Shown here piece after piece: positions 10,786 through 20,482 of a DNA stretch of 64,000 nt; positions within the stretch are counted from its first letter, which is position 1, and every line of letters begins with the position of its first letter. The notes beneath the pieces were generated by a model. The model was not told the DNA's origin, ran no database searches, and was given only the letters and a program-made list of their open reading frames with translations. This DNA is from Meconema thalassinum (lineage: Eukaryota; Arthropoda; Insecta; Orthoptera; Tettigoniidae): positions 131,282,533-131,346,532 of the forward strand of contig OX336393.1 of the NCBI GenBank assembly GCA_946902985.2, in the 5' to 3' direction. Both the position numbers and the translations under genes were made by a program.

Positions 10786-11262
10786 ACCGTACGTGGAAAG
10801 AATGTCGGACCCAGCTGGGTACTCAACCCATGGGCCACGTCTGGTGGGAAACGGAGGAGTAAACTACGCTCCAGAAATGCCACTTGTTTAGAAGGGAGCC
10901 TCACTGGTCTCCATACTGCTCGAATTGGTTGGCACACGTTCACCGAGCATTATCACAATCATATTCTCATTAACATGTAAGCTTCGGCCCCTCCCCGCGG
11001 CGCATGTGCAATTGAGATAATACGCCGGGACCATCACTCATTACGGCTTCAGGGACCTGTAATCTGAGAAACATTCAGAGCGATAATGTCCGACATTCTT
11101 ATAAAAGGTTGTTGCTACCACGTGCGGCATGCTACCATCTAACACTAGAGCCTTTTACCACATTCAGGCTTCCCGAGTAACTTATTGTAGATCTCTACTA
11201 AGTGGCAGATGACCTCGTAGTTCCGCCCCTTTAAACAACAATAACTAACTCTCTACTTAGTA
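10786..11262. other. Unassigned sequence
   Basis: No coding signature or repeat boundary recognised between the SINE piece and the Tc1-like element. The TA at 11261-11262 is the left target duplication of that element. Confidence 0.4.
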
Positions 11263-12641
11263 CACTGAAGAAAATGGAAATTGCAACACCATGAAGGCAT
11301 TGGTCGTTTGTGTTGATTTTCGAGATATGGAACGATGCCATGTAGGTATGTAAACGATCAAAATTTCAGACCCATTGGATTGTTGCTACAGGTCTCCCCA
11401 CGTGATTGGTCGCGGAGGAATCAACTCCAGTATACGGATTCTGATGTTGCTTTGCAGTCTGTGCAGTGAAGTGTTCCCCGTCAAACTTGCCTCGACGACA
11501 GAGAAGAGCACGCTATCAACAAGAGTCGCCGTTTGAGAGGGCTCGGATAATTGGGCTGTGTGAGGCTGGATTATCGCTAAGGACTGTCGCCGCACGTGTT
11601 GGCCGAGGGGCATCTACGGTACAACGTGTATGGCAGCAGTGGTCAAATGAAGGTACCCACACTCATAGACCTGGCACAGGCCCAGCGCGACAGACAACTG
11701 TGAGAGAGGATCGCCGCATCATTCGGATGGCCCGGATGGAACCCCATGCAACAGCAGCGCAAATTCGAGCAGCTGTGGCACCCCACGTTACACAACAATC
11801 TGTCATCGTCTGCGTACAGCTGGCTTACGATCCCTTGTCCCTGCAGAAGGTGTTCCATTGACCCCCACAACAGCGACCTGTAAGGCTGGCCTGGTGTCGA
11901 GAACGATCGACGTGGGTCGACGAATGGCATAGGGTCGTCTTTAGTGATGAATCGCGCTTCCGTCTTGCCCGCAGTGATCGCCGGAATCGTGTGCGCCGAC
12001 GTACCGGGGAAAGGGGCCACCCAGATCTTATTGTCGAGAGGCACACAGGGCCAACACCAAGCATTATGGTCTGGGGAGCTATCGGCTTTAATGTGAAATC
12101 ACAATTAGTGCTTGTTGAGGGCACTATGACTGTTCGACAGTACGTTAATAGGGTACTCAATCCAGTGGTTGTCCCTATGATGGCGAACATTGCTAATGGG
12201 ATGTTTCAGCTGGACAATGCCCGGGTTCACACTGCACGCATCTCCAGAGAAGCTATCCACGACATCACAACCTTAGAATGGCCCGCCAGATCTCCGGACC
12301 TCAGTCCTATTGAGCATGTGTGGGACATGATGGGTGAACAACTGGCCAACCGTCCTCAGCCACCCACAACTCTGGAACAACTGAACCGTGCAGTGCAGCT
12401 AGCATGGGCACAATTCCTCAGGAAGCGATCCAGGGCCTTATTGACTCCATGCCTCGCCGAATTCATCACTGTATTGCAGCTCGTGGTGGGCACATCCTGT
12501 ATTGATTGTTGTCCAAACTTGCGGTCCGAGGGGCCTGAAAGTATAATAATCGAATCACAACCGAACACTCGTCCTGCATGTTCAATTGCAGCAATGTAGC
12601 ACCACTCCTTCTGGGTGTTGCAATTTCCATTTTCTTCTGTG
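11263..12641 (+). mobile_element. Tc1-like DNA transposon, 1379 bp, nearly complete but broken
   Basis: The ends are inverted for about 28 bp: CACTGAAGAAAATGGAAATT then GCAACACC at the left, and the same sequence with one mismatch in reverse complement at the right. TA lies on both sides (11261-11262, 12642-12643). Overall length and a single transposase frame fit Tc1. Confidence 0.92.
11466..12505 (+). pseudogene. Tc1-like transposase pseudogene (DDE)
   Basis: The product would be a cut-and-paste transposase of the Tc1 group that binds the TIRs and inserts at TA. The N-terminal part (11466-11790) shows an HTH with SPFERARIIGLCEAGLSLRT and a second one with RRIIRMARMEPHATAAQIRA. The catalytic domain shows VVFSDESRF (first D), FQLDNARVHTA (second D) and WPARSPDLSPIEHVWD (E). 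The frame is disturbed in three places. Between about 11795 and 11880 the family-like AGLRSLVPAEGVPLTP lies in a shifted frame, so the main frame meets TGA at 11859. Near 12408 a further shift leaves the usual C-terminus (IPQEAIQGLIDSMPRRIHHC, stop TGA at 12503) in another frame. The interval between the second D and the E is 32 residues, not the 34 typical of Tc1. The gene is inactive as it stands. Confidence 0.9.
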
Positions 12642-12649
12642 TATAAAAC

Positions 12650-13472
12650 AAAGTTCTCAATTCTTGGATGTTATGGGTAATCTCGAGAACCACTGGATGG
12701 ATTTTGATACGGTTTTCGTCCTTATGGAAAGGATATATCGAGGAAGGTTTCTGTACAAAATAATGTATTTATGATCGAAGGAAGCCAAGCAGTAAGGATT
12801 CCAGTGAAAAGTCAAAAGAAATCTGGCGTCCATGCGCTTTTTAACCTTACGCTGGGCAAACCGTTAAACATATCAATATACTATGAGTGTAATAATTGTT
12901 CAGTATGAAAAGTACTACAAAAACGTCCACGAGAGCATATCTCTATCTTCAATACATCGCCCACCATAAGTGATTTTACGTTTTCATTTCTTCCAATAAT
13001 CTCCATGCAATTACAGAGGCAACAGCTTACAAGCTTGCTAGGGGTGAGCTTATCAGTCCAGTTACAGCCTACCTAACGGGCGAGCCTATTACCCCAGATA
13101 CAGCCAGCAGCAAACTGTCGAGTCGTGTTGAGTTAAGACTTCAAAGGAGAGTGGTTGTGTTTAGAGTTACCCTGGAAGGGCAACTCGGCTTTTCTTCATT
13201 TCAGCTGTTGTGAACTCTTCGTTCCGCAAAATACACAGTCAAGTTAAGATTTGACGGAAGGGGGATTTGTGTTTCATGCACACCGCCATTTTTAAATTAC
13301 GTCTGACAAGAATTCGTTGCAGATGCATCTCCATGATAATATAATTAATAGTCTAGTCAGTGATTCTAACCCAGCATGCTGAGACGTAATACGGATATAG
13401 GTCGTAGTTCATAGCGGTTATCACGTAATGCATTCATAACTGTTCCCAGGCGAAGCGGGGGCGGGTTGCTAG
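12650..13472 (+). mobile_element. Helitron-like fragment with 3' terminus
   Basis: The 3' end reads GGCGAAGCGGGGGCGGGTTG followed by CTAG (13469-13472) and T. A GCGAAGC-centred, GC-rich hairpin-like segment just before CTAG-T is typical of Helitron 3' ends. The left part has GAACCACTGGATGGATTTTG, a phrase of the kind found inside insect Helitrons. The 5' TC end is not resolved and may have been lost near the Tc1 element. No RepHel coding is visible. Confidence 0.5.
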
Positions 13473-13485
13473 TTATTTTATATTG

Positions 13486-13908
13486 TCGTTGTTTGAGTCT
13501 TCAGTCCTTTGACTGGTTTGATGCAGCCCTCCAAGTCTCCCTGTCCTGAGCTAATCGTTTCATCTCTACATAGCTACCACACCCTACATCCGAGGCAATC
13601 TGTTTAACAAAGGCTATTCTAACCTTGGTCTACCCCTACAGTCCTTGTCCTCAACCCTTCCTTCCGTAAATAAGCTTCCTATTCCTGGGTGTCTTAGTAT
13701 GTGTCCTACCAATCTATCTCTTCTCTTCATTAGCAGTCGCCAGAAACATCTCTCCTCTCCCACTCGTCTTAATACATCTTCGTTTGTAACCCTATTTACC
13801 CATCTGATCTTCATCATTCTCCTGTAACAACACATTTCAAACGCTTCAATTCTCCTCTTTTCTGCTGCACCAATGGTCCAAGTTTCACTTCCATAGAGCG
13901 CCACGCAA
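13486..13908 (-). pseudogene. RTE-like LINE 3' tail (C-terminus of the RT polyprotein), copy 1
   Basis: Minus-strand translation gives ALYGSETWTIGAAEKRRIEA, then RRMMKIRWVNRVTNEDVLRR and MKRRDRLVGHILRHPG. This is the C-terminal region of an endonuclease/reverse-transcriptase non-LTR element of a type widespread in arthropods. The clade (RTE-like) is my judgement. Only the last ~140 codons and the 3' UTR (GACTGGTTTGATGCAGCCCT on the plus strand) are present, as expected from 5'-truncated target-primed insertion. The same tail recurs at 15417-15836, 35150-35596 and, in the opposite direction and longer, at 59061-59945. Confidence 0.85.
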
Positions 13909-14040
13909 ACACAAATCCACTGAAATGAATGGCCTAGAATTTATTTTTAAATGGTGGGCATCCCCAGAAGAATGCATAAGTTAGCATACCAAGTGATAAG
14001 AATTGAAGTAATAGAAGCCTCTTTTCAGCGTTGCCTAGTT
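13909..14040. other. Unassigned flank
   Basis: Short interval, nothing recognised. Confidence 0.3.
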
Positions 14041-14298
14041 CTAATAAAGAAAGCGTTTCAGTCGGTCAACACAAATTGTGTCCAATTACATTAGGCATGG
14101 AGACAAGTATTTATATGAATTAACATGAAAACACTACATAAGATATTCGTTACAGAATAACACGCCTTTATGTGTTATTTTGTGATACATATCCTATGTA
14201 ATGGTTTTCATGTTAGGGCATATACATACTTGTTTTCCCGCCTAATGTAATTGGGCACAAAAATTTGTGTTGACCGACTGAAACGCTTTCTTTATTAG
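14041..14298. mobile_element. Palindromic (snap-back) MITE, 258 bp
   Basis: The two halves are reverse complements over nearly the full length. The left arm starts CTAATAAAGAAAGCGTTTCA and the right arm in reverse complement starts with the same 20 bases, then both continue GTCGGTCAACACAAAT. The fold point is near 14163 (AATAACACGCC ... GTGTTATTTTG). Arms are ~125 bp and imperfect toward the centre. A clear target duplication was not found. There is no coding capacity. Confidence 0.88.
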
Positions 14299-14370
14299 TG
14301 ATAAGGAGGTTAAGATTACGACATAATGGCTTATCTCTCTTTTCTTCAAAACAGTTTACTGATTTATCAA

Positions 14371-14512
14371 GTAGTTCCGTGACGATCTTAAGAGCATACG
14401 TTTCTTAAAATACAAGATTCATACCTATGGTTGAACTACGCGTATATAGACCTGCCTAAAATAATAAATGTAACCGAAGAATTAAGTAGATAATACCCGC
14501 ATTTCGTCACCC
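14371..14512 (+). mobile_element. Family A fragment (5' end only)
   Basis: AAGTAGTTCCGTGACGATCT at 14371 is followed by TTTCTTAAAATACAAGATTC, then TATATAGACCTGCCTAAAAT and GAATTAAGTAGATAATA. These match the first ~130 bases of the family A copy at 36772. The core repeats and hairpin are absent. Confidence 0.75.
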
Positions 14513-15416
14513 GTGACGATGGTTTTCATGATCATTCCATTCCACGGAACATTCACCCTTCTCACTGCCACCCGTCGAACAGGTGTACACGTTATGTTGC
14601 ATAAATTCACCCTTCTCTCTCGCTTTCAATAATTATTTGACGACCCAAACTGACGGCTATTCCTAAAGAAGACTATGCCAAGAGTTTCCAGGACTTGTTC
14701 AGTCGTTCTCAGAAGTACATAACTATCCACGGGGATTACTTCGAAGGACAGTAACGACTGTTTCAGGTAAGCCAACAATCCGTTCGTAAATAGACCGTTC
14801 ACCGAACTTTTCAGACAGAGGGTGTAGTATCCTTCCACGGAATTTTAGATTCTGATAATCTACAGCTCAAATACTCAGAGAGAGTTATAAGATAGTTGGT
14901 AAGACTGCTACCTCTGAAAATGCGCACAATTACATCCCTACGACAAGGGCGTCTTCTGACTAAACGTTTAGCGTGGGCCAGATGCTAATTATTATTGCTG
15001 TCTTTTTTTCTTTTTTCAAAATCTCCCACTGTCTCCATTCTCGATCTCATAAAGAGGGCATTACTTATGAGTAACATGCCGAATGCCGACGAGAGACTAC
15101 GAACGTTACATCGCAATTAGGCTATCTCTGAACATCACCGTATTATCGATTCTTTGAACAAATATCGATATGGGGATGTTAGTGCCATTGGATACATTAA
15201 ATATTTTTTTAATCACATGTGACATATCACTTCAATAACCATTGATGAAAGCGTTAACGTCCAGACCAATATGTTCTAGTACCCGTGAAGTGCAAGGGTA
15301 TGTACTCTGTGGTTGTGATCGGATCTTCATGACGTAATACGTTTTACTCCTGTTACTTATGTTGTATATACTGTGATGAAAACAAAATACAAATAGTACA
15401 TTCCTCAGTTAGTGTA
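14513..15416. other. Unassigned sequence
   Basis: No gene or repeat boundary recognised. Open frames are short and lack domain-like features. Confidence 0.4.
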
Positions 15417-15836
15417 TTTAAGTCCTTAGTCTTTTGACCGGTTTGATGCAGTTCCCCATGCCTCGCTGTCCTGGGCCGTTTCGTCTCTACATAGCTATCA
15501 CACCTTACGTCCGAGACATCTGTTAAACATATCCTAACCTTGGTCAACCCCTACAGTTCTCATCCACGACCCTTCCTTCAATAACTAAGTTTGATATTCC
15601 CGAATGTCTTAGTAGGTGTCCTACCAGCCTATCACTTATCTTTATTAGCAATCGCCAGAAACATTTTTCCTCTCCCAATCGTCTTAATACCTCTTCATTA
15701 GTAACCCTATCTACCTATCTGATCTTCAACATTCTCCTGTAACACCACATTTCAAATGCTTCTAATCTCCACTTTTTTGCTGCGCAAACAGTCCAAGTTT
15801 AATTTCCATAGAGTGCCACGCTCCAGACAAAGACTT
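15417..15836 (-). pseudogene. RTE-like LINE 3' tail, copy 2 (degenerate)
   Basis: The plus strand shows CTTTTGACCGGTTTGATGCA, CACACCTTACGTCCGAGACA and ATTCTCCTGTAACACCACAT, the same order as the tail at 13486-13908. Point changes and small deletions have destroyed the reading frame. Orientation is minus. Confidence 0.8.
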
Positions 15837-16892
15837 TAAAATCAGAATCAAATCAAATCACTGGTTATTTTTCTTCTTAAAGTAACACATATTTCTTACA
15901 TCCTAGCTTTTCACCTGCCAATTTTACGTCATAGGGTTTTCTGATTTAATTTGGCTTCAGTCAATTATTTTTGTTTTACCGTATATTAGTTGATTTTCTA
16001 CGTGAATTATTTCCTCAAGACCGAGTCCATACCATTTAAAAACGCATTCAAACCCTTGGTGAATTGGCAAGGATAACAATTTCATCAGCAATCTCAGTGT
16101 TGAAATTACTTTTCCTCGAAAGTTTACCTTTTGTCCATGTGTGTTTGCGTATGTGTGTCTGTGTGTGTGGATGTGTGTGTGTGTGACCCCCGTAAAGACT
16201 TCTAAAAGGCTTGAGTGATTTCAACAAAACAAAAACAAAAAAAAACGGAAGTAATCAAATGCAGAATCCGGGTTAACAGGGTTACCAGACAAATTGTTTT
16301 AAGAATTGATCATTATTTGGTAATTTTGTACTAAATTACAGGGGTAACTCGGTATTGGTCGTGAGCTCTCTTGGGAGAAGAAAAACCGCGGAATTTACGA
16401 GAAATTTTATTTTACTAATGTAAATCACTGTGATGTTCTTAAATCACAATTCCAGACGTCACTTTCACGAGACGACCCTGTTAAACGCGATGAACCTCTG
16501 TGCCACTTCATAACAACTCAACATTAAAGAGACATTAGATTTAACATTCCCATCTTTTAACAATATAGAGTTCTCAGGCGTCCTGTCAACTGTGACAGTT
16601 GAACTCACTCACTGCGCCAAATGTGAAAGATTGCCGCGTTTAGAGCGCATAACCTCTTCTGACACTCCAAATTAGGTGAACTTTCCCACCATCAGCAAGC
16701 TATTCAGTCCTTTATGAAAACTTGGAGAAACATTACCAGTAGCTTTGAGAATTAAATTCAATCTCCAGGAAGTAAGTTTATGATGGCAAGAAATGAAAGA
16801 TAATGCAACGTCATAGTCAAGTAAGCTATGCACAAACGTGAGAAAAGTGCAGTCGAATTGAAGAATTTCTTGTTGTTATTATTAGTATTATT
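15837..16892. other. Unassigned sequence with a short GT microsatellite
   Basis: A (GT)n-like tract lies at about 16135-16183. No coding signature is seen elsewhere in this interval. Confidence 0.4.
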
Positions 16893-17114
16893 CTTTAGGA
16901 TAAGGCCTGCTAAGGACCATGCACCGAATTTAATTCTTCACTCCTTGTTGTTTTCTCTTACGTTCTTCCCAATATTGTTCATTCTTAGACTATGCTGCTT
17001 CTTTCTGTCCTCAGACCACTTCGCCTCAAGTTTCCTTTCCACTCTTCTCTGGAATCCTTCCATACTTAACACCTTCTTTCGAAAAATCTCTCTGTCCACA
17101 GTGTCTTCTTTGCT
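16893..17114 (-). pseudogene. Second LINE family: C-terminal tail, fragment 1
   Basis: Minus-strand translation gives EIFRKKVLSMEGFQRRVER then KLEAKWSEDRKKQHSLRMNN. This fits the C-terminus of a second non-LTR family that ends with a W-x-E(E/D)RK-x-x-x-S-x-RM pattern; a better-kept copy is at 19340-19745. The region is interrupted by the SINE at 17132-17534. Confidence 0.6.
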
Positions 17115-17551
17115 TATATTATCTCTTTCTAGCTTGCCACGGTGGTTGAGTGGATATCATGTCGGTCTACTAACCCCAAGATTGCAGGTTCGCTCCTGGC
17201 CGTGGTAAGTGTCTTTTGAAAGGCGGCAAAAATACGATACTCATGACATACGATGTTGGCATGTCAAAGAACCCATTTGAATTCAGTAGGCCGAGTTCTG
17301 GAGTTCATAATGGCAAAATTAATGTTCATAATGGCAAAATTAATCTCGGGAGTTTCCGCCAACACAAGGTTCCTCATTGCTTTGCTAGAAAGCGCTATAA
17401 TGTTCAAAGAGTTTAGATATCTAACATCTAACTTCCTTGATTTTCATAGTCAAGGAACAACGAAATTCGACATGCAAGCTGCCCTCTGGGTGCAAATAAC
17501 AGCACCCGGTACCCGAGGCCATACGATATTTTATTATATTATCTCTTTCTA
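17115..17551. repeat. Target-site duplications flanking the SINE
   Basis: TATATTATCTCTTTCTA (17 bp) occurs at 17115-17131 and again, identical, at 17535-17551, exactly bordering the SINE. This length is typical of LINE-driven target-primed insertion. Confidence 0.95.
17132..17534 (+). mobile_element. tRNA-derived SINE, full length, 403 bp
   Basis: The head reads GCCACGGTGGTTGAGTGGAT (A-box region), followed by GATTGCAGGTTCGCTCCTGGC (B box near 17190). The body contains AAGAACCCATTTGAATTCAG and ends GCACCCGGTACCCGAGGCCA then TACGATATTTTATTA. A short internal duplication, GTTCATAATGGCAAAATTAA, is present twice (17303-17342). The second copy at 40814-41552 shares head, body and tail, so the boundaries are well defined. 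Confidence 0.93.
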
Positions 17552-17740
17552 AATTATTTATTTGTTTATTTATTTCTTTACTCATTTATTTCTTCTGGGT
17601 TCGAGAGGCCCCTTGGACCACGTGGTTCCTAACTCTAGCCAGCTTTCATCTTAGCCCAGTATTCCTTCATCTCTGCATTATGGGTTGCTTTCCTTTTCTG
17701 AGTCCACTTCACTCCCACTCCAGGACGCAATGTTTTAGCT
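17552..17740 (-). pseudogene. Second LINE family: C-terminal tail, fragment 2
   Basis: Minus-strand translation gives RPGVGVKWTQKRKATHNAEM then KEYWAKMKAG and a stop. This again is the W-x-x-(K/E)RK-x-x-x-x-x-x-M-K-x-(Y/L)W terminus. An (AAAT)-rich tail follows on the minus strand (17555-17590 on the plus strand as TTATTTATTTG). Confidence 0.6.
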
Positions 17741-18117
17741 GTCAATGAATGGAGTGTGTTGGATGTTCTGATTACCATTCTAAATTGGGGCGTCTGGTAT
17801 CAAAACAAGACACATTACTTCAACAAAATCTTTCAGAAGACACAAAAAACTGAATAAGTCCTTTATTTAGTGATAAATAAATATGCCTCTTTTTGAAAGT
17901 TTTAAGTGATATAGACAAATATTTTCCGAAAGTTTCATAAGTCATGATGTTTTATTTTCCTTTTTATAGGCGTTTTAATATTTGATAGGTCCTATTTTGT
18001 TTTAAAACTTGCTGATGTATCTTGTTTTGCAACTCGGTAATCGGATGTACCTTATTTTGAAAGTAAAATAATCACTCTTCACAAGTATAAAGTGGATTTT
18101 GCACAACAATACAAATA
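17741..18117. other. Unassigned sequence
   Basis: Contains scattered phrases such as CTTGTTTTG and ACCTTATTTTGAAAG that echo sequence at 18846-18890 across the DUF4817 element. This suggests one older repeat was split by that insertion. Confidence 0.35.
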
Positions 18118-18739
18118 CAGGGTCTTTCATATAAAGTAAGAACGCCAAGCGGCGGGTTTGTTATCCGCTAGTGTGGTGGCCTTGACCGAGCTTGTGGCGA
18201 GCCGTGGCCCCCTGCTTTAAGCGTGTGTACAATCCTCTATGAAATATTACCTTATAAAAGTTGCTGGAAGTGTCGTCCTTCCTGGGTTATACAGGCTGGT
18301 AACCACATTTTGGCTGACGCGAGTGAGTCATGCCACTGTATTTTTTCTGATTTTTTATTTTGTGTTTTTATTGAGCACTGAACCAGTAGTGTCAAAGTTA
18401 TTTACAATTACGTGAATCTGTGCTAGTGAAGGTGGCACTTCATCAGGAAATTGCTGAACAAATGCATCACGTACCCGCCGAGCCGAATCGTAATTAAAAT
18501 AAATTTTACATACAAAAATACAATGTTGCAATGATAACTGTCTCAACATTTTAGCAGCTGAGGTTCAGACTGGCGACTGACAACACCTGCACGCTTATTG
18601 CAAGGTCAAGTTTGTACTATGCGCGCGCTTTCAATACTACAGCAGGGGGCCGTGGCGCGTCACAAGCTTGGCCAAGCCGGCTTCAGCAGCGAATGACAAA
18701 ATCACCGCTCGCCGTTCTTACTTTATATGAAAGACCCTG
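18118..18739. mobile_element. DUF4817-type DNA transposon remnant, 622 bp, long TIRs
   Basis: The left end CAGGGTCTTTCATATAAAGT then AAGAACG matches the right end in reverse complement. Similarity continues imperfectly for about 115 bp per side, including GGCC(C/T)TTGACCGAGCTTGTG-like and GGCCCCCTGCT. TA flanks both ends (18116-18117 and 18740-18741). A remnant of an N-terminal transposase domain lies between the arms on the minus strand. Confidence 0.85.
18355..18549 (-). pseudogene. DUF4817-like HTH domain remnant of a transposase
   Basis: Sixty-four codons from 18549 include IYFNYDSARRVRDAFVQQFP and DEVPPSLAQIHVIVNNFDTT followed by GSV. The order Y-x-x-x-x-SARRVRxxFxxxFPxxxPP-x-x-x-x-I-x-x-x-x-x-x-F-x-x-TGSV is the signature of DUF4817, an N-terminal helix-turn-helix found in many insect transposable-element proteins. 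The chain stops soon after TGSV and no DDE catalytic part remains between the TIRs. What is left could at most encode a small DNA-binding peptide; expression is not shown by the sequence. The frame is open across the domain, which is notable for an otherwise deleted element. Confidence 0.75.
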
Positions 18740-18984
18740 TATAAACACACCTGCACTAACAGAACACGAAACAATTTCATAAGCGACACACAGAGAACGT
18801 CCTTTCGGCTAATGCGCTGATCGATGCGCAATAGACTCTGCCAAAATGTGTCTTGTTTTGAAACTCATTCATCTAGTTGTCTTATTTTGAAACCAACAGA
18901 CTACTTCAGCATTTAAAAACGGCATGATGTGTCCCGCATTGAATACCTTCAGACAACTCAATTTATCCCTGTTCAATATACCCT
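18740..18984. other. Unassigned flank
   Basis: No coding signature. It probably continues the older repeat interrupted by the DUF4817 element. Confidence 0.3.
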
Positions 18985-19262
18985 CGGGAACAATTTCTGA
19001 ACATTCGAGGTCTTTTCGAGCAAGTATCGTCTATTTGGCATTTGTCCCCTTCCCTCTAGAAATGATGTTGTAGATTCTTGAGCTCAGTCTCTTGTTGTCC
19101 ATTCTGACTGTGACCGTAGAAGATAACTCTTCTCTTTCTCAAGGCTGATGTTATGCTCTCTAAATATTGGTAAAGCTCACTGTTATGCCTGATTCAGTAT
19201 TCACCTCCCTCTTTAATGGGAACCATGGTTATTCTCATGATCTTTCGATCTTTAAGTTAAAA
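18985..19262 (-). pseudogene. Second LINE family: RT C-terminal region, fragment 3
   Basis: Minus-strand translation, with at least one stop, gives IRHNSELYQYLESITSALRK then RRVIFYGH and, after a frame change, NAK-rich remnants. The RIRHNxELYxxxExITxxxRKRRxxFYGH pattern precedes the C-terminal tail in this LINE family. It is therefore the upstream neighbour, in protein order, of tails such as 19340-19745, but from a different copy. Confidence 0.6.
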
Positions 19263-19339
19263 ATTTCTGAGTTGTCCCTTTTTGACCAACCTGAGGCTTA
19301 CAGTACCGAAGAGTTACTACGGTTTTGTAGTGTCTAAGT

Positions 19340-19745
19340 TTGACACGAAGGGAAAGTCATTTATTTATTTATTTATTTATTTATTTTTCTTCTTTCTTCA
19401 AATTGCCTACTGTGGACCACTGGAAACAATTGATTTGCTGGTTAGTTCCTTCTTCTTCACCCAGAGTTTCTTCATCCTTTCGCTGCGGTTTGTCCTCCTT
19501 TCCTCTGACCAGGTGTTCTTGGTCATTCTACCGGGTCTTTCCTTGAACCCCTTGAAGTTATAAATTTTTGCTCGAAACACATCCCTATTCCAGATGTCGT
19601 TTGAATGTACGCCAACTTCCTCCATGTCTTTTCTCGTTTCATCTACCCACATTGTAGTCGCCTTTAGCTTGGTGGTGTATTTAAAGATTCTTTTCATTAT
19701 TCGATTCTCATCCATTCTCATGAGGTGCCCATAAAACTTGTCTCC
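19340..19745 (-). pseudogene. Second LINE family: C-terminal tail, fragment 4 (best preserved)
   Basis: An open frame on the minus strand (19721-19407) reads MRMDENRIMKRIFKYTTKLK, then VDETRKDMEEVGVHSNDI and WSEERRTNRSERMKKLW. The GHLxRMxxNRxxKRIF start and the W-S-E-E-R-R/RMKKLW end are the two ends of the C-terminal domain of this non-LTR family. On the plus strand its tail is (TTTA)n at 19358-19386. No RT catalytic motif is included, as in most 5'-truncated copies. Confidence 0.65.
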
Positions 19746-19978
19746 TCTTACGCATTATTTATTTACTTATTCTTTTATTTATTTATTTATTTATTTGTTT
19801 ATTTAACTATTTATTTACCTGTTTGTTTATTTATTTATCTGTTTATGTATTTATTTATCTGTTTATTTATTTATTTGTTTATTCAACTATTTACTTATTT
19901 AACTATTTATTTATTTGTTTATTTATTCATCTGTTTACTTATTTATTTATCTATTTATTCATTTCATTGTCAATTAAA
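19746..19978. repeat. Long degenerate (TTTA)n microsatellite
   Basis: About 230 bp of TTTATTTA with CTG, GTT and AACTA variants. It probably grew from the A-rich tail of a minus-strand LINE insertion. Confidence 0.95.

Positions 19979-20040
<62 letters not shown>
19979..20040. repeat. (TTA)n microsatellite
   Basis: An uninterrupted run of about 20 TTA/TAT units. Confidence 0.97.
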
Positions 20041-20041
<1 letters not shown>

Positions 20042-20438
20042 CATTTTTTCCCTTATGAACAGTGCTTGAACTTAAATATCTCATGATGACACAATTTTCA
20101 CTTATCTCCCTTCTTCCCCTTCTCTTCCCAAAATCTCTTCATCCTTTGACTGTGCTCCTGTTTCCGTCATTCTGTCCTCAATGTTCTTTGCATTATTTAA
20201 ATTATTAATGGAGGTTCCGTATTGATATGCTAAAATAATTATTAATAATAATTATATATCCACCTGAATCAATAGACTACTATAAAGAAATTAATTATTA
20301 AAGTTGTTCTAGGTACATGTTTCGGGGATTAATCAATTATTTTATCCCCTTCATCAGCCAATTGTAAAACATTAACTTATTAAAAGCATAAAAAGCGTAG
20401 CACTGAAAATACGAAAGGTTATTTACCCTAATATGGTG

Positions 20439-20440
<2 letters not shown>
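20041..20440. other. Mostly unassigned; minus-strand LINE tail piece at about 20096-20190
   Basis: The minus-strand translation of 20190-20096 gives HSQRMKRFWEEKGEEG, again like the terminal motif of the second LINE family. From 20224 on I see AT-rich sequence with GTACATGTTTCGGGGATTAA and CCCCTTCATCAGCC, possibly another repeat end. Confidence 0.4.

Positions 20441-20480
<40 letters not shown>
20441..20480. repeat. (TA)n microsatellite, insertion site of Gypsy element 1
   Basis: The run of TA abuts the 5' LTR at 20483. A shorter ATATATATAT follows the 3' LTR at 34673, consistent with insertion inside a TA repeat. The exact target duplication cannot be read. Confidence 0.8.

Positions 20481-20482
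<2 letters not shown>

Noticed and set aside
17132..17205. tRNA gene
   Set aside because: A- and B-box-like sites are present, but no complete cloverleaf forms, a second copy with the same body exists at 40814 and target duplications flank it; it is a SINE head.
19725..20086. Membrane-protein-like frames rich in Leu, Phe and Tyr
   Set aside because: They come from (TTTA)n and (TTA)n repeats in all frames.
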